Positions 44,562 to 51,888 of a stretch of 64,000 bases of DNA are shown here, one piece after another. Under the pieces are notes generated by a model. That model did not search any database, was not told the origin of the DNA, and saw only the letters and a program-made list of their open reading frames with translations. The stretch covers positions 310,001 through 374,000 of the forward strand of contig NZ_JACICA010000001.1 in the NCBI RefSeq assembly GCF_014195585.1, written 5' to 3'. Position 1 is the first letter of the stretch. The number at the start of each line of letters is the position of its first letter. This DNA comes from Alloprevotella rava. GTDB lineage: Bacteria; Bacteroidota; Bacteroidia; Bacteroidales; Bacteroidaceae. The translations under genes were made by a program, and so were the position numbers.

Positions 44562-45941
44562 CTACATTTGGCTACTACAAGTTTGAATGAGTGGACATGG
44601 CAAGATTTTTCTAATCTTGTAGACATAGATGGGATTCCCACCGTTTCTTCGCTTACTCACCTTTATATATCCTGCTTTCTTCAAGGCTTCGCCCATACGT
44701 TTGGCAAGAAGTGTCTGGTGGGTATAAATGCCCAAATAGGTGAGTATCTCCGTAGTGGTCATTAACAAATAGTTCTCGTCCTCCGTTGGCTTCTCAAAAC
44801 AACGTAGCAAGAGTTCCATCTCTGCTGTCTGTACTTGGAAGTCCTCGCTCTCCCGATACAGTTCGCCTATCTCGTCATCGTCAAACCAATAGCGGAAACC
44901 TGACCTTAACAAGGCTTTGGCTTCCGTATAAACTTTATCCATAGAAATTGCCTTTGCTCTTTCTATGTCTATGGAGAGTACTTCGAAAGGCAAAAAACGT
45001 CTGCTGCCTGTCGGGTCGGTAAGAAAGTCGTTGCCGTTCACCGATGCCACGAAACTTGCCAAATGAGGATGTTCCTCCACATATTTGTCATAGGGCATGC
45101 GATATTTAACCATCGGACAGGTAATGAGGTTCTTCAGTTCATTCTCGTCCCGTTTGTTGAGGGCTTTGAGCTGGTCGTCAATGTTTACGATAAGATTCTG
45201 CCCGATATAGGTAAGTGTGTCCTTCTCCTGCGGATATATCTTTCCTGTATAACTGTAACCGTGCAGTGCCGGCGGACAGAGCAAATCAAGAAATGTTGTC
45301 TTGAACTTCCCCTGCTCGCCTGTCAGCACAAGGCAGGTGTGGTTGCGGCACTCGCGATCGTCCATTGCATTGGCAACCACTGCCACGAGCCATTTGGTGA
45401 GATACGGTAGCCACTTTTGGGAGTTACGGACAACCACGCAGCTTGCCAAATAGGGAATAGCTTTCAATGAAAAGGAAGAAGGCACAACACTACTGCTGTA
45501 ACTACCACCACAGCTACTATCATCGCCTATATCTATCAGTGGCAATCCTTTGAAATACTCCTGTATGGGATTGATGCGCGGAGAAAAACTGCTCTCGATG
45601 ATGGAATAGAGATTATCGGAAGATGTGATAATCCCGATGTCGTTGTCTATCTCCCTACGGAGCGTGTTGATTTCATAACGACCGACCTTTACAAAATCGC
45701 TGTTAAACTTACTGTGATATTCAGTTCTTCCCAATACAGTGTTGTATCTGAACTCATAGTGTGTAGAGAGATATGCTTCTATCTCTGCGTTTTTGGACGA
45801 GCTACTCTTGCGATTGTGATTTCGCCTGTCGTTTATATTGCCTGTATCTGCTTCTCTTTTCATTATTTCCTTGAATTGGTTGCCAAGAGTGAAGTTAGGG
45901 TGAGAATGCGTAACTTCCAAGCATTCAGAAGCTTCTTGCAT
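44562..45941 (-). CDS. VapE/VirE-like ATPase (DUF3874 C-terminus)
   Basis: 459 residues. The Walker A-like motif GEQGKFKTTF is followed by FLDLLCPP, LIVNIDDQ (Walker B) and VNGNDFLTDPTGSRRFLPFEV, the VapE pattern. The C-terminal winged-helix-like part has TTTEILTYLGIYTHQTLLAKRMGEALKKAGY. It is a helicase/replication-initiator type protein common in Bacteroidetes integrative elements and acts with the primase gene downstream. Confidence 0.85.
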   Translation of the reverse strand: MQEASECLEVTHSHPNFTLGNQFKEIMKREADTGNINDRRNHNRKSSSSKNAEIEAYLSTHYEFRYNTVLGRTEYHSKFNSDFVKVGRYEINTLRREIDNDIGIITSSDNLYSIIESSFSPRINPIQEYFKGLPLIDIGDDSSCGGSYSSSVVPSSFSLKAIPYLASCVVVRNSQKWLPYLTKWLVAVVANAMDDRECRNHTCLVLTGEQGKFKTTFLDLLCPPALHGYSYTGKIYPQEKDTLTYIGQNLIVNIDDQLKALNKRDENELKNLITCPMVKYRMPYDKYVEEHPHLASFVASVNGNDFLTDPTGSRRFLPFEVLSIDIERAKAISMDKVYTEAKALLRSGFRYWFDDDEIGELYRESEDFQVQTAEMELLLRCFEKPTEDENYLLMTTTEILTYLGIYTHQTLLAKRMGEALKKAGYIKVSKRRNGGNPIYVYKIRKILPCPLIQTCSSQM

Positions 45942-46285
45942 AATGTTACGTCAGTCTGCTGCTAAATTCTTAGGGAAGCAAGTCAAAAAGAAGAGCATTT
46001 ATTGCCTCATTAAGTAAAAATCGGATGGTAAGAAGAAAAGGTTGGCTGAAATATCGATGTCGTTGTTTGCTTTCAGATGTAGTATTTTGCTTTGATTATC
46101 TTATTATCCTCATTTGTGTAATGGAGAGAATAGCAATCTGTCTCTTTTGTCTCTGCCATAGCGCCACAAGCTGCCAGTTGAATGAAAAGTGATGGAATAA
46201 GAAATGTCCTATCTTAATTTTGCAATGAAAGAAAAAAGACGGGGTAGGAAAACGCAAACACGAACTGATGAAGTGGATTGCTCTT

Positions 46286-46320
46286 TTCCCTATTGTTCCC
46301 GATACTTCCCTACTGTTCCC
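46286..46320 (+). promoter_or_regulatory. Four TTCCC boxes phased at 10 bp (candidate operator)
   Basis: TTCCC starts at 46286, 46296, 46306 and 46316, each exactly one helical turn apart. They also form a 15-bp direct repeat at 20-bp period. The last box ends 6 bp before the -33 element of the HTH-gene promoter. Confidence 0.6.
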
Positions 46321-46326
46321 TGCTGC

Positions 46327-46357
46327 TTTGAGAGACGTACATGCGCCATTATCTTTG
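46327..46357 (+). promoter_or_regulatory. Promoter of the two HTH genes
   Basis: TTTG (46327-46330), exactly 19 bp, then TATCTTTG (46350-46357): a perfect Bacteroidetes promoter, 53 bp before the ATG at 46411. Confidence 0.8.
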
Positions 46358-46410
46358 CAGATGTAAACAGGAAGAACCAGAAACAACAAACAATAAAACA
46401 AGATAAGATT

Positions 46411-46701
46411 ATGAACTATTACGTCATTACAGAAAGCAATTGGGCAAAGCTGCGAGATGAAATCTTGAGCCTTGCAGAATGTTGCCACAAGGCATTCGGA
46501 GAAAAGAGCAAACACACCGATTGGCTACACAACGGAGATGTGTGCAGGTTACTCAACATCAGCAAACGTACCTTGCAGCATTACCGCGATACGGGCATAC
46601 TTCCGTTTACGCAAATCGGACATAAGTGCTATTACAAGCGTGAGGATGTGGAACAGCTGCTCCTTGCAAGAACAGACAAACCTAAAAACAACAGTATATG
46701 A
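46411..46701 (+). CDS. Excisionase-like helix-turn-helix protein 1
   Basis: 96 residues from the ATG at 46411; longer upstream frames cross the promoter. The MerR/excisionase-type motif is WLHNGDVCRLLNISKRTLQHYRDTGILPFTQIGHKCYYKREDVEQLL. Paired genes of this type stand beside the replication-mobilization module of Bacteroidetes elements and act in excision or its control. The stop overlaps the next start (ATGA). Confidence 0.88.
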   Translation: MNYYVITESNWAKLRDEILSLAECCHKAFGEKSKHTDWLHNGDVCRLLNISKRTLQHYRDTGILPFTQIGHKCYYKREDVEQLLLARTDKPKNNSI

Positions 46702-46988
46702 TGGAAATGGCAAAAGATTTGAACATGGAAAGCGACGAGATGCAGCTGGTTGTCTCGGCGCTAAGAGGTGTGGGGAAAAGAATTTTGGAAGTGGCAGGGA
46801 CGCACAAGCCGCTCTTTGCAGGTGAGCTTTTCCTCACGGGTAAAGAAGTGTGTGAGCGGCTGTATATCAGTCCCCGCACCTTGCAGGACTATCGCGACCG
46901 AAAGGTTATCCCCTACACGCAGATTGCAGGGAAAATCCTCTATAAGGCTTCGGATTTGGAAAAGATGTTGGAGGAGAATTATAAGTGA
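46698..46988 (+). CDS. Excisionase-like helix-turn-helix protein 2
   Basis: 96 residues, paralogous to the gene before it and translationally coupled by a 4-bp overlap. The motif is LTGKEVCERLYISPRTLQDYRDRKVIPYTQIAGKILYKASDLEKML. The two may act as a pair binding related operators. Confidence 0.88.
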   Translation: MMEMAKDLNMESDEMQLVVSALRGVGKRILEVAGTHKPLFAGELFLTGKEVCERLYISPRTLQDYRDRKVIPYTQIAGKILYKASDLEKMLEENYK

Positions 46989-47038
46989 GGGGATTGATTT
47001 TATATAACTGAAAATCTTCATATTCTATTTCACAATAT

Positions 47039-47139
47039 GAGACCTCTGCAAAACCTCATATAGATAGCGAAATCATAAATATAACTCATTGATTATCAAT
47101 AGTAGCTTTTAGGTGTAAAAAGACTTTTGCAGAGGTCTC
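47039..47139. mobile_element. 101-bp MITE with 15-bp perfect terminal inverted repeats
   Basis: The ends GAGACCTCTGCAAAA and TTTTGCAGAGGTCTC are perfect inverted repeats flanked by a 5-bp direct repeat AATAT (47034-47038 and 47140-47144). The interior is AT-rich and non-coding. The ends resemble those of transposases in oral Bacteroidales, but no transposase is in the window. Confidence 0.8.
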
Positions 47140-47211
47140 AATATGTTGTTTGACTTATAAAATAAATTTAGACATTCAACACACATAAGTGTTTATTGCA
47201 AAATACTTATT

Positions 47212-47241
47212 TTTGGGTATTGCGGCGTTTTTATATCTTTG
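47212..47241 (+). promoter_or_regulatory. Promoter of the tetR-export operon
   Basis: TTTG (47212-47215), 18 bp, TATCTTTG (47234-47241). The predicted transcript has a leader of about 160 nt before the tetR ATG. A second -7-like TACTTTTG follows at once. Confidence 0.65.
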
Positions 47242-47320
47242 CTACTTTTGCAAAATAAACATTGCAGCTATGCGAATACACAATATTTATATAGTAAGAG
47301 CGCAAATAGGCTCGTTCAAT

Positions 47321-47360
47321 AAATCGCACCGTTCGATTACGAAACGGTGCGATTTTTTTA
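47321..47360 (+). terminator. Terminator/attenuator inside the tetR leader
   Basis: A perfect 13-bp stem (AAATCGCACCGTT / AACGGTGCGATTT), a 9-nt loop and a run of seven T lie between the promoter and the tetR start at 47407. It may be an attenuator or the end of a short leader RNA. Confidence 0.75.
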
Positions 47361-47406
47361 TGAACAAAACAGAACTTGGTTCATTATTTAAAGTTTTCAT
47401 GGGCGT

Positions 47407-48021
47407 ATGCAGACACTGAAAGACGACATTCGGCAGCGTATCGTTGCCGTAGCGCACGAGGAATTCATCGCTCACGGCGCACGCAGCACGTCTATCCGCA
47501 CGGTGGCGCGGCGTGCAGGCATTGCTGCGGGCAACGTGTACAACTACTTCCGCAGCAAGGACGAGCTGTTCTGCGAGGTGTTGCGGCCGCTGCTCAACGA
47601 GCTGAACCGCTACATTCTGTCGCACAACGAGGAGCGGCACCTAAGCATAGAGGTGTTCGACGCACTCGATTTTCAGAACGAATACATCGGCGCAATGAAG
47701 CGAATGGTGAGGCTTTACCGCCCCGAGCTGCACCTGTTGCTGTTCAATGCCGAAGGCACATCGCTTGCGGGGTACAAGGAGAGAATAGCTGAACACCAAC
47801 TGAAAGCAGGCACGGAATACTTGCGACTGATGAAAGCGCGCTATCCGCACATCAACATCGACATATCGCCCTTCTTCCTGCACATTGCGAGTTCCATGTG
47901 GGTGAACATCTTCTGCGAGCTTGTGGAACACGAGGAGTACGACGAAAGCGAGGTGAACCGTGCGCTCGAGCAGTATGCCGCTTATAGTATGGCAGGGTGG
48001 AGAGAACTGATGAAACCGTAG
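47407..48021 (+). CDS. TetR family regulator of the export operon
   Basis: 204 residues. The HTH is EEFIAHGARSTSIRTVARRAGIAAGNVYNYFRSKDELFCEVL, followed by a helical ligand domain. It is the first gene of the cargo unit, 32 bp before the first ABC gene. The usual role would be repression of its own operon, relieved by a transported or related ligand (inferred from position). Confidence 0.9.
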   Translation: MQTLKDDIRQRIVAVAHEEFIAHGARSTSIRTVARRAGIAAGNVYNYFRSKDELFCEVLRPLLNELNRYILSHNEERHLSIEVFDALDFQNEYIGAMKRMVRLYRPELHLLLFNAEGTSLAGYKERIAEHQLKAGTEYLRLMKARYPHINIDISPFFLHIASSMWVNIFCELVEHEEYDESEVNRALEQYAAYSMAGWRELMKP

Positions 48022-48053
48022 AAACAATAACCTTTTAACATATATAGAAGAAG

Positions 48054-49808
48054 ATGATAAGAATACTGAAACGCTTAGGACGTTACATGGGAGGGCGCAA
48101 GCCGTTGCTGCCCTGCTCGGTTGTGCTGTCGGCAGTGAACGGACTGCTGTCGCTCGTACCCTTTATTTTCCTGTGGTTGGTGGTGCGCACGCTGCTCACT
48201 GCCAACGGAAACCTTGCCGATACGCCCGTATGGGACTATGCCATTGCGGCGTTCGTGGTGTCGGTGGCGAATGTTTTGCTCTATTTCACCGCCCTCATGC
48301 TCTCGCATCTTTCCGCTTTCCGCATCGAAACCAATATGCGGCGCACTGCCATGGAGCGGCTGATGCGGGTTCCGTTGGGCTTTTTCGACACGCAGAACAC
48401 GGGGCGCATGCGCAAGATAATAGACGAAGATTCGAGCCAGACCCACACTTTCGTGGCACACATACTGCCCGATGTGGCAGGCAGCGTGGTGGCTCCGATA
48501 GGCATCATAGTGCTTCTGCTTGCCGTAGACTGGCAGTTGGGCATTGCCGCAATGGTGCCGATAGTGTGTGCCTTCGGCATCATGGGCTACATGATGAACC
48601 CTAAGAACAACGATTTCCAGCGTATGTACCTCGATGCACAGGAGAAAATGAGTGCAGAAGCCGTGGAATACGTGCGCGGAATACCCGTCGTGAAGGTCTT
48701 CCAACAGACGGTATTCTCGTTCAAACGCTTTCACGACAGCATCATCAACTACCGCGACCTCGTCATCAGATACACCCTTCTGTGGCGCACGCCCATGTCT
48801 GCCTACACCATAGCCATCAATGCTTTCGCCTTTCTGCTTGTGCCTACGGGCATCATACTGATAGGGCACGGCGGCGAAACTGCCATCATCGTTTCCGATA
48901 TGGTGCTGTATGTGCTCATCGCACCCATCATTGCAGCCAACGTAATGAAAGCCATGCACCTCAGTCAGAACCTCTTTTTGGCAAACGAAGCGGTAGACCG
49001 ATTGGAGAAACTCACCGCCACGCCACCGCTTTCAGAGAGTTCCGAGCCCGAGAAAGCGACAGCCTTCGACGTCAGTCTGCGCAATGTGTCGTTCCGATAC
49101 GAAGCGGCGGAACGCGATGCCGTAAGCCACATCGACCTCGACATACCGCAAGGCAAGACCGTTGCGCTGGTGGGAGCGTCTGGAAGTGGCAAGACAACTA
49201 TTGCAAGACTTATTCCACGCTTCTGGGACGTGCGCGAAGGCAGTTTGAAAATAGGCGGTGTGGACGTTCGGCACATGGATAAGGCAATGCTGATGCGCAA
49301 CGTGTCGTTCGTGTTTCAGAACACCCGACTGTTCAAGACCTCCATTTTGGAGAACATACGCTACGGCAATCCCGATGCAACCATCGAACAGGTGAATCGC
49401 GCCGTAGACCTTTCGCAGAGTCGAGAAATCATCGAGCGGCTGCCACAGGGGCTGAACACCGTGATAGGAGCGGAGGGAACATACCTCTCTGGCGGCGAAC
49501 AGCAGCGCATAGTGCTTGCCCGTGCCATTCTGAAAGATGCGCCCATCGTGGTGCTCGACGAAGCTACTGCCTTTGCCGACCCCGAAAACGAGCACCTTAT
49601 CAGGCAGGCATTTGCCCACCTGACTTGCGGAAAAACCGTGCTCATGATAGCCCACCGACTGACCACCGTGCAAGATGCCGACAACATTGTCGTGGTAGAC
49701 AACGGCAGAATAGCCGAACAGGGCACGCACCAACAGCTCATGGAGAAAGCCACATTATATTATAAGATGTGGAACGAATACCAAAAGTCGGTGGCATGGA
49801 AACTATAA
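48054..49808 (+). CDS. ABC exporter half-transporter 1
   Basis: 584 residues. Six membrane helices (about 1-300) are fused to an ATPase with GASGSGKTT (Walker A), FVFQNTRLFKTS (Q-loop), LSGGEQQRIVLA (signature), IVVLDEATAFADPENE (Walker B/D-loop, an unusual AFAD in place of ASLD) and IAHRL (H-loop). This AFADPENE text resembles siderophore-type half-transporters (YbtP/IrtA group). It probably forms a heterodimer with the next gene product. Confidence 0.9.
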   Translation: MIRILKRLGRYMGGRKPLLPCSVVLSAVNGLLSLVPFIFLWLVVRTLLTANGNLADTPVWDYAIAAFVVSVANVLLYFTALMLSHLSAFRIETNMRRTAMERLMRVPLGFFDTQNTGRMRKIIDEDSSQTHTFVAHILPDVAGSVVAPIGIIVLLLAVDWQLGIAAMVPIVCAFGIMGYMMNPKNNDFQRMYLDAQEKMSAEAVEYVRGIPVVKVFQQTVFSFKRFHDSIINYRDLVIRYTLLWRTPMSAYTIAINAFAFLLVPTGIILIGHGGETAIIVSDMVLYVLIAPIIAANVMKAMHLSQNLFLANEAVDRLEKLTATPPLSESSEPEKATAFDVSLRNVSFRYEAAERDAVSHIDLDIPQGKTVALVGASGSGKTTIARLIPRFWDVREGSLKIGGVDVRHMDKAMLMRNVSFVFQNTRLFKTSILENIRYGNPDATIEQVNRAVDLSQSREIIERLPQGLNTVIGAEGTYLSGGEQQRIVLARAILKDAPIVVLDEATAFADPENEHLIRQAFAHLTCGKTVLMIAHRLTTVQDADNIVVVDNGRIAEQGTHQQLMEKATLYYKMWNEYQKSVAWKL

Positions 49809-49833
49809 ACCTAAACAGAAAGGACACAAGATT

Positions 49834-51561
49834 ATGATAAAATATCTTCAACAACGGTTCGCCCTCACCGAAAAAGGAGCGAAAGACTTGCGGAAAGGCA
49901 TCGCCTGCTCTACACTGATGAACCTCGCATTGATGCTGCCGCCCACCTATTTGTTCTTTTTCCTCATGGAATACATCGACGCCAAGCCCTCCACCGAGCC
50001 GCACACGCTGTGGTTCTATGTGCTTGTGGCAGTGCTCTTGGCAGTGTTTATGTTCTTCTTGGCTCGCTTTCAGTACGACAGCACCTACACCACTGTCTAC
50101 AACGAGAGTGCGCAACGCCGCATCGGAGTGGCAGAAAAGCTGAGCCGACTGCCCCTCGCTTTCTTCGGCGAACGCAACCTTTCCGACCTCACCTCTACCG
50201 TGATGGAAGACTGCACGATGCTCGAGCAAACCTTCTCGCACGCTGTTCCCCAGCTGTTTGCGTCGGCTCTGAGCGTCGTCATCATCGGCGTGGGCATGTT
50301 CTCTTACAACTGGCACTTGGCTTTAGCCCTCTTTTGGGTTGTTCCGCTCGCCGTAACCACCCTGCTGCTGTCGCGCCGTCAGCTACACAAAGCTTTCGTT
50401 CAGCACTATAAAGTGAAGCGTGGCGTAACCGAACAGATACAGGAAGGGCTGGAATGTATGCAGGAAATAAGGTCGTACACTGGCGAACAGGCATACTGCC
50501 ACAGCTTCGACAAGCGGCTGAAGGGCTACGAACGTGAGCTGGTGCGCGGCGAACTCGTGGCAGGAGTCTTCCTCAACCTCGCCGGAATGCTGCTCAAGCT
50601 CGGTATGCCCACCGTTATATTGGTGGGAGCGTGGCTGTTGCAGCAGGGCGAAGTGTCGGTATTCACCTACTTGGCTTACCTGTTGGCATCGGCAATGGTC
50701 TACAATCCCATTATCGAAGTGTGCAACTACCTTGCCCTTCTCTCCTTCCTCGACGTGCGCATCAACCGTATGAAGGAAATAGAAAACATGCCCACGCAGG
50801 AGGGAAGTGCAGCCGTACAACTCGAAAACTACGACATAGAGTTCCGCAACGTAAGTTTTGCCTACGAAACCGAGAAGCAAGTGCTGCACAATGTCTCGTT
50901 CACGGCACGCCAAGGCACCGTTACCGCCCTCGTGGGGCCATCGGGTGGGGGCAAAAGCACTACTGCCAAGCTCGCTGCACGCTTTTGGGACATTGCCGAC
51001 GGACAAATTCTTGTGGGTGGAAACGACATCTCGAAGATTGACCCCGAAACGCTGCTGAAACACTATTCCATTGTTTTTCAGGACGTTTTGCTGTTCAATG
51101 CCTCTATTGCCGACAATATCCGAATCGGCAAGCGCAACGCTACCGACGAGGAAGTGCGCCATGTCGCCCGACTGGCACAGTGCGACGACTTCATCAGCCG
51201 AATGCCGCAAGGTTACGATACCGTTATCGGCGAAAATGGCGAAACCCTTTCGGGTGGCGAGCGGCAGCGCATTTCCATTGCTCGCGCCCTGCTGAAGAAT
51301 GCCCCAATCATACTTCTCGACGAAGCTACCGCAAGCCTTGATGCCGAGAACGAGACGAAAATACAAGCGGGTATTTCCGAACTGGTGCGCAACAAAACCG
51401 TCATCATCATCGCCCACCGTATGCGCACCGTCCGCAATGCCGACCACATCGTGGTGCTTAGCGGCGGTACGGTGAGCGAACAGGGCACACCCGACGAGCT
51501 GTTGGCTCGCAACGGCGAGTTCGCCCACATGGTTCGTTTGCAACAGGAAAAACGGCAATGA
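49834..51561 (+). CDS. ABC exporter half-transporter 2
   Basis: 575 residues with the same layout: an N-terminal six-helix domain, GPSGGGKSTT, FQDVLLFNASI, LSGGERQRISIARAL, IILLDEATASLDAENE and IAHRMRTV. Its motifs are canonical, whereas the partner carries the AFAD variation, so asymmetric ATP sites are possible. It lies 25 bp behind the first ABC gene. An array of tandem repeats separates it from the MMPL gene (327-bp gap). Confidence 0.9.
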   Translation: MIKYLQQRFALTEKGAKDLRKGIACSTLMNLALMLPPTYLFFFLMEYIDAKPSTEPHTLWFYVLVAVLLAVFMFFLARFQYDSTYTTVYNESAQRRIGVAEKLSRLPLAFFGERNLSDLTSTVMEDCTMLEQTFSHAVPQLFASALSVVIIGVGMFSYNWHLALALFWVVPLAVTTLLLSRRQLHKAFVQHYKVKRGVTEQIQEGLECMQEIRSYTGEQAYCHSFDKRLKGYERELVRGELVAGVFLNLAGMLLKLGMPTVILVGAWLLQQGEVSVFTYLAYLLASAMVYNPIIEVCNYLALLSFLDVRINRMKEIENMPTQEGSAAVQLENYDIEFRNVSFAYETEKQVLHNVSFTARQGTVTALVGPSGGGKSTTAKLAARFWDIADGQILVGGNDISKIDPETLLKHYSIVFQDVLLFNASIADNIRIGKRNATDEEVRHVARLAQCDDFISRMPQGYDTVIGENGETLSGGERQRISIARALLKNAPIILLDEATASLDAENETKIQAGISELVRNKTVIIIAHRMRTVRNADHIVVLSGGTVSEQGTPDELLARNGEFAHMVRLQQEKRQ

Positions 51562-51658
51562 TACCTCTACACCAATCGCTCGCAAAGAATTATGGCAAAC
51601 AGCACAACAGCATATAGCTTACGACGCGTATGGTGACCGTGCAAATTGGACGCGTTTA

Positions 51659-51738
51659 TCCAATAAGTTGAACAGACGAGTCCAATGAGCTGGACAAATT
51701 AGTCTAATTAGTTGGACAAATTGGTCCAATCACATAAG
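51659..51738. repeat. 22-bp tandem array (3.6 units)
   Basis: Units start at 51659, 51681 and 51703, with a partial unit at 51725. The consensus is TCCAATnAGTTGGACAAATTnG. The half-words TCCAA and TTGGA make each unit partly dyadic. Confidence 0.8.
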
Positions 51739-51755
51739 TATTAAAGGTTTTTGGC

Positions 51756-51870
51756 GACCGTTCAGAGATAGTAATAATGATCGTTCTGAGGTAGTAATAA
51801 CGACCGATCAGAGATAGTAATAACGACCGGTCAGAGATAATACAGACAACCGTCCAGAGATAGTAATAAC
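51756..51870. repeat. 23-bp tandem array (5 units)
   Basis: Five contiguous units start at 51756, 51779, 51802, 51825 and 51848. The consensus is GACCGnTCAGAGATAGTAATAAC-like. Spacing is exact; divergence lies mainly in unit 4. The array ends 18 bp before the MMPL ATG, so it lies in the promoter/leader region. There are no unique spacers, so it is not CRISPR. Confidence 0.85.
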
Positions 51871-51888
51871 AACAAAGATAAAACAACA

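Noticed and set aside
50383-51585. 400-codon antisense frame over ABC gene 2
   Set aside because: Same effect as above; the sense strand has all ABC motifs.
51659-51870. CRISPR array
   Set aside because: The repeat units are contiguous with no unique spacers and no cas genes nearby.
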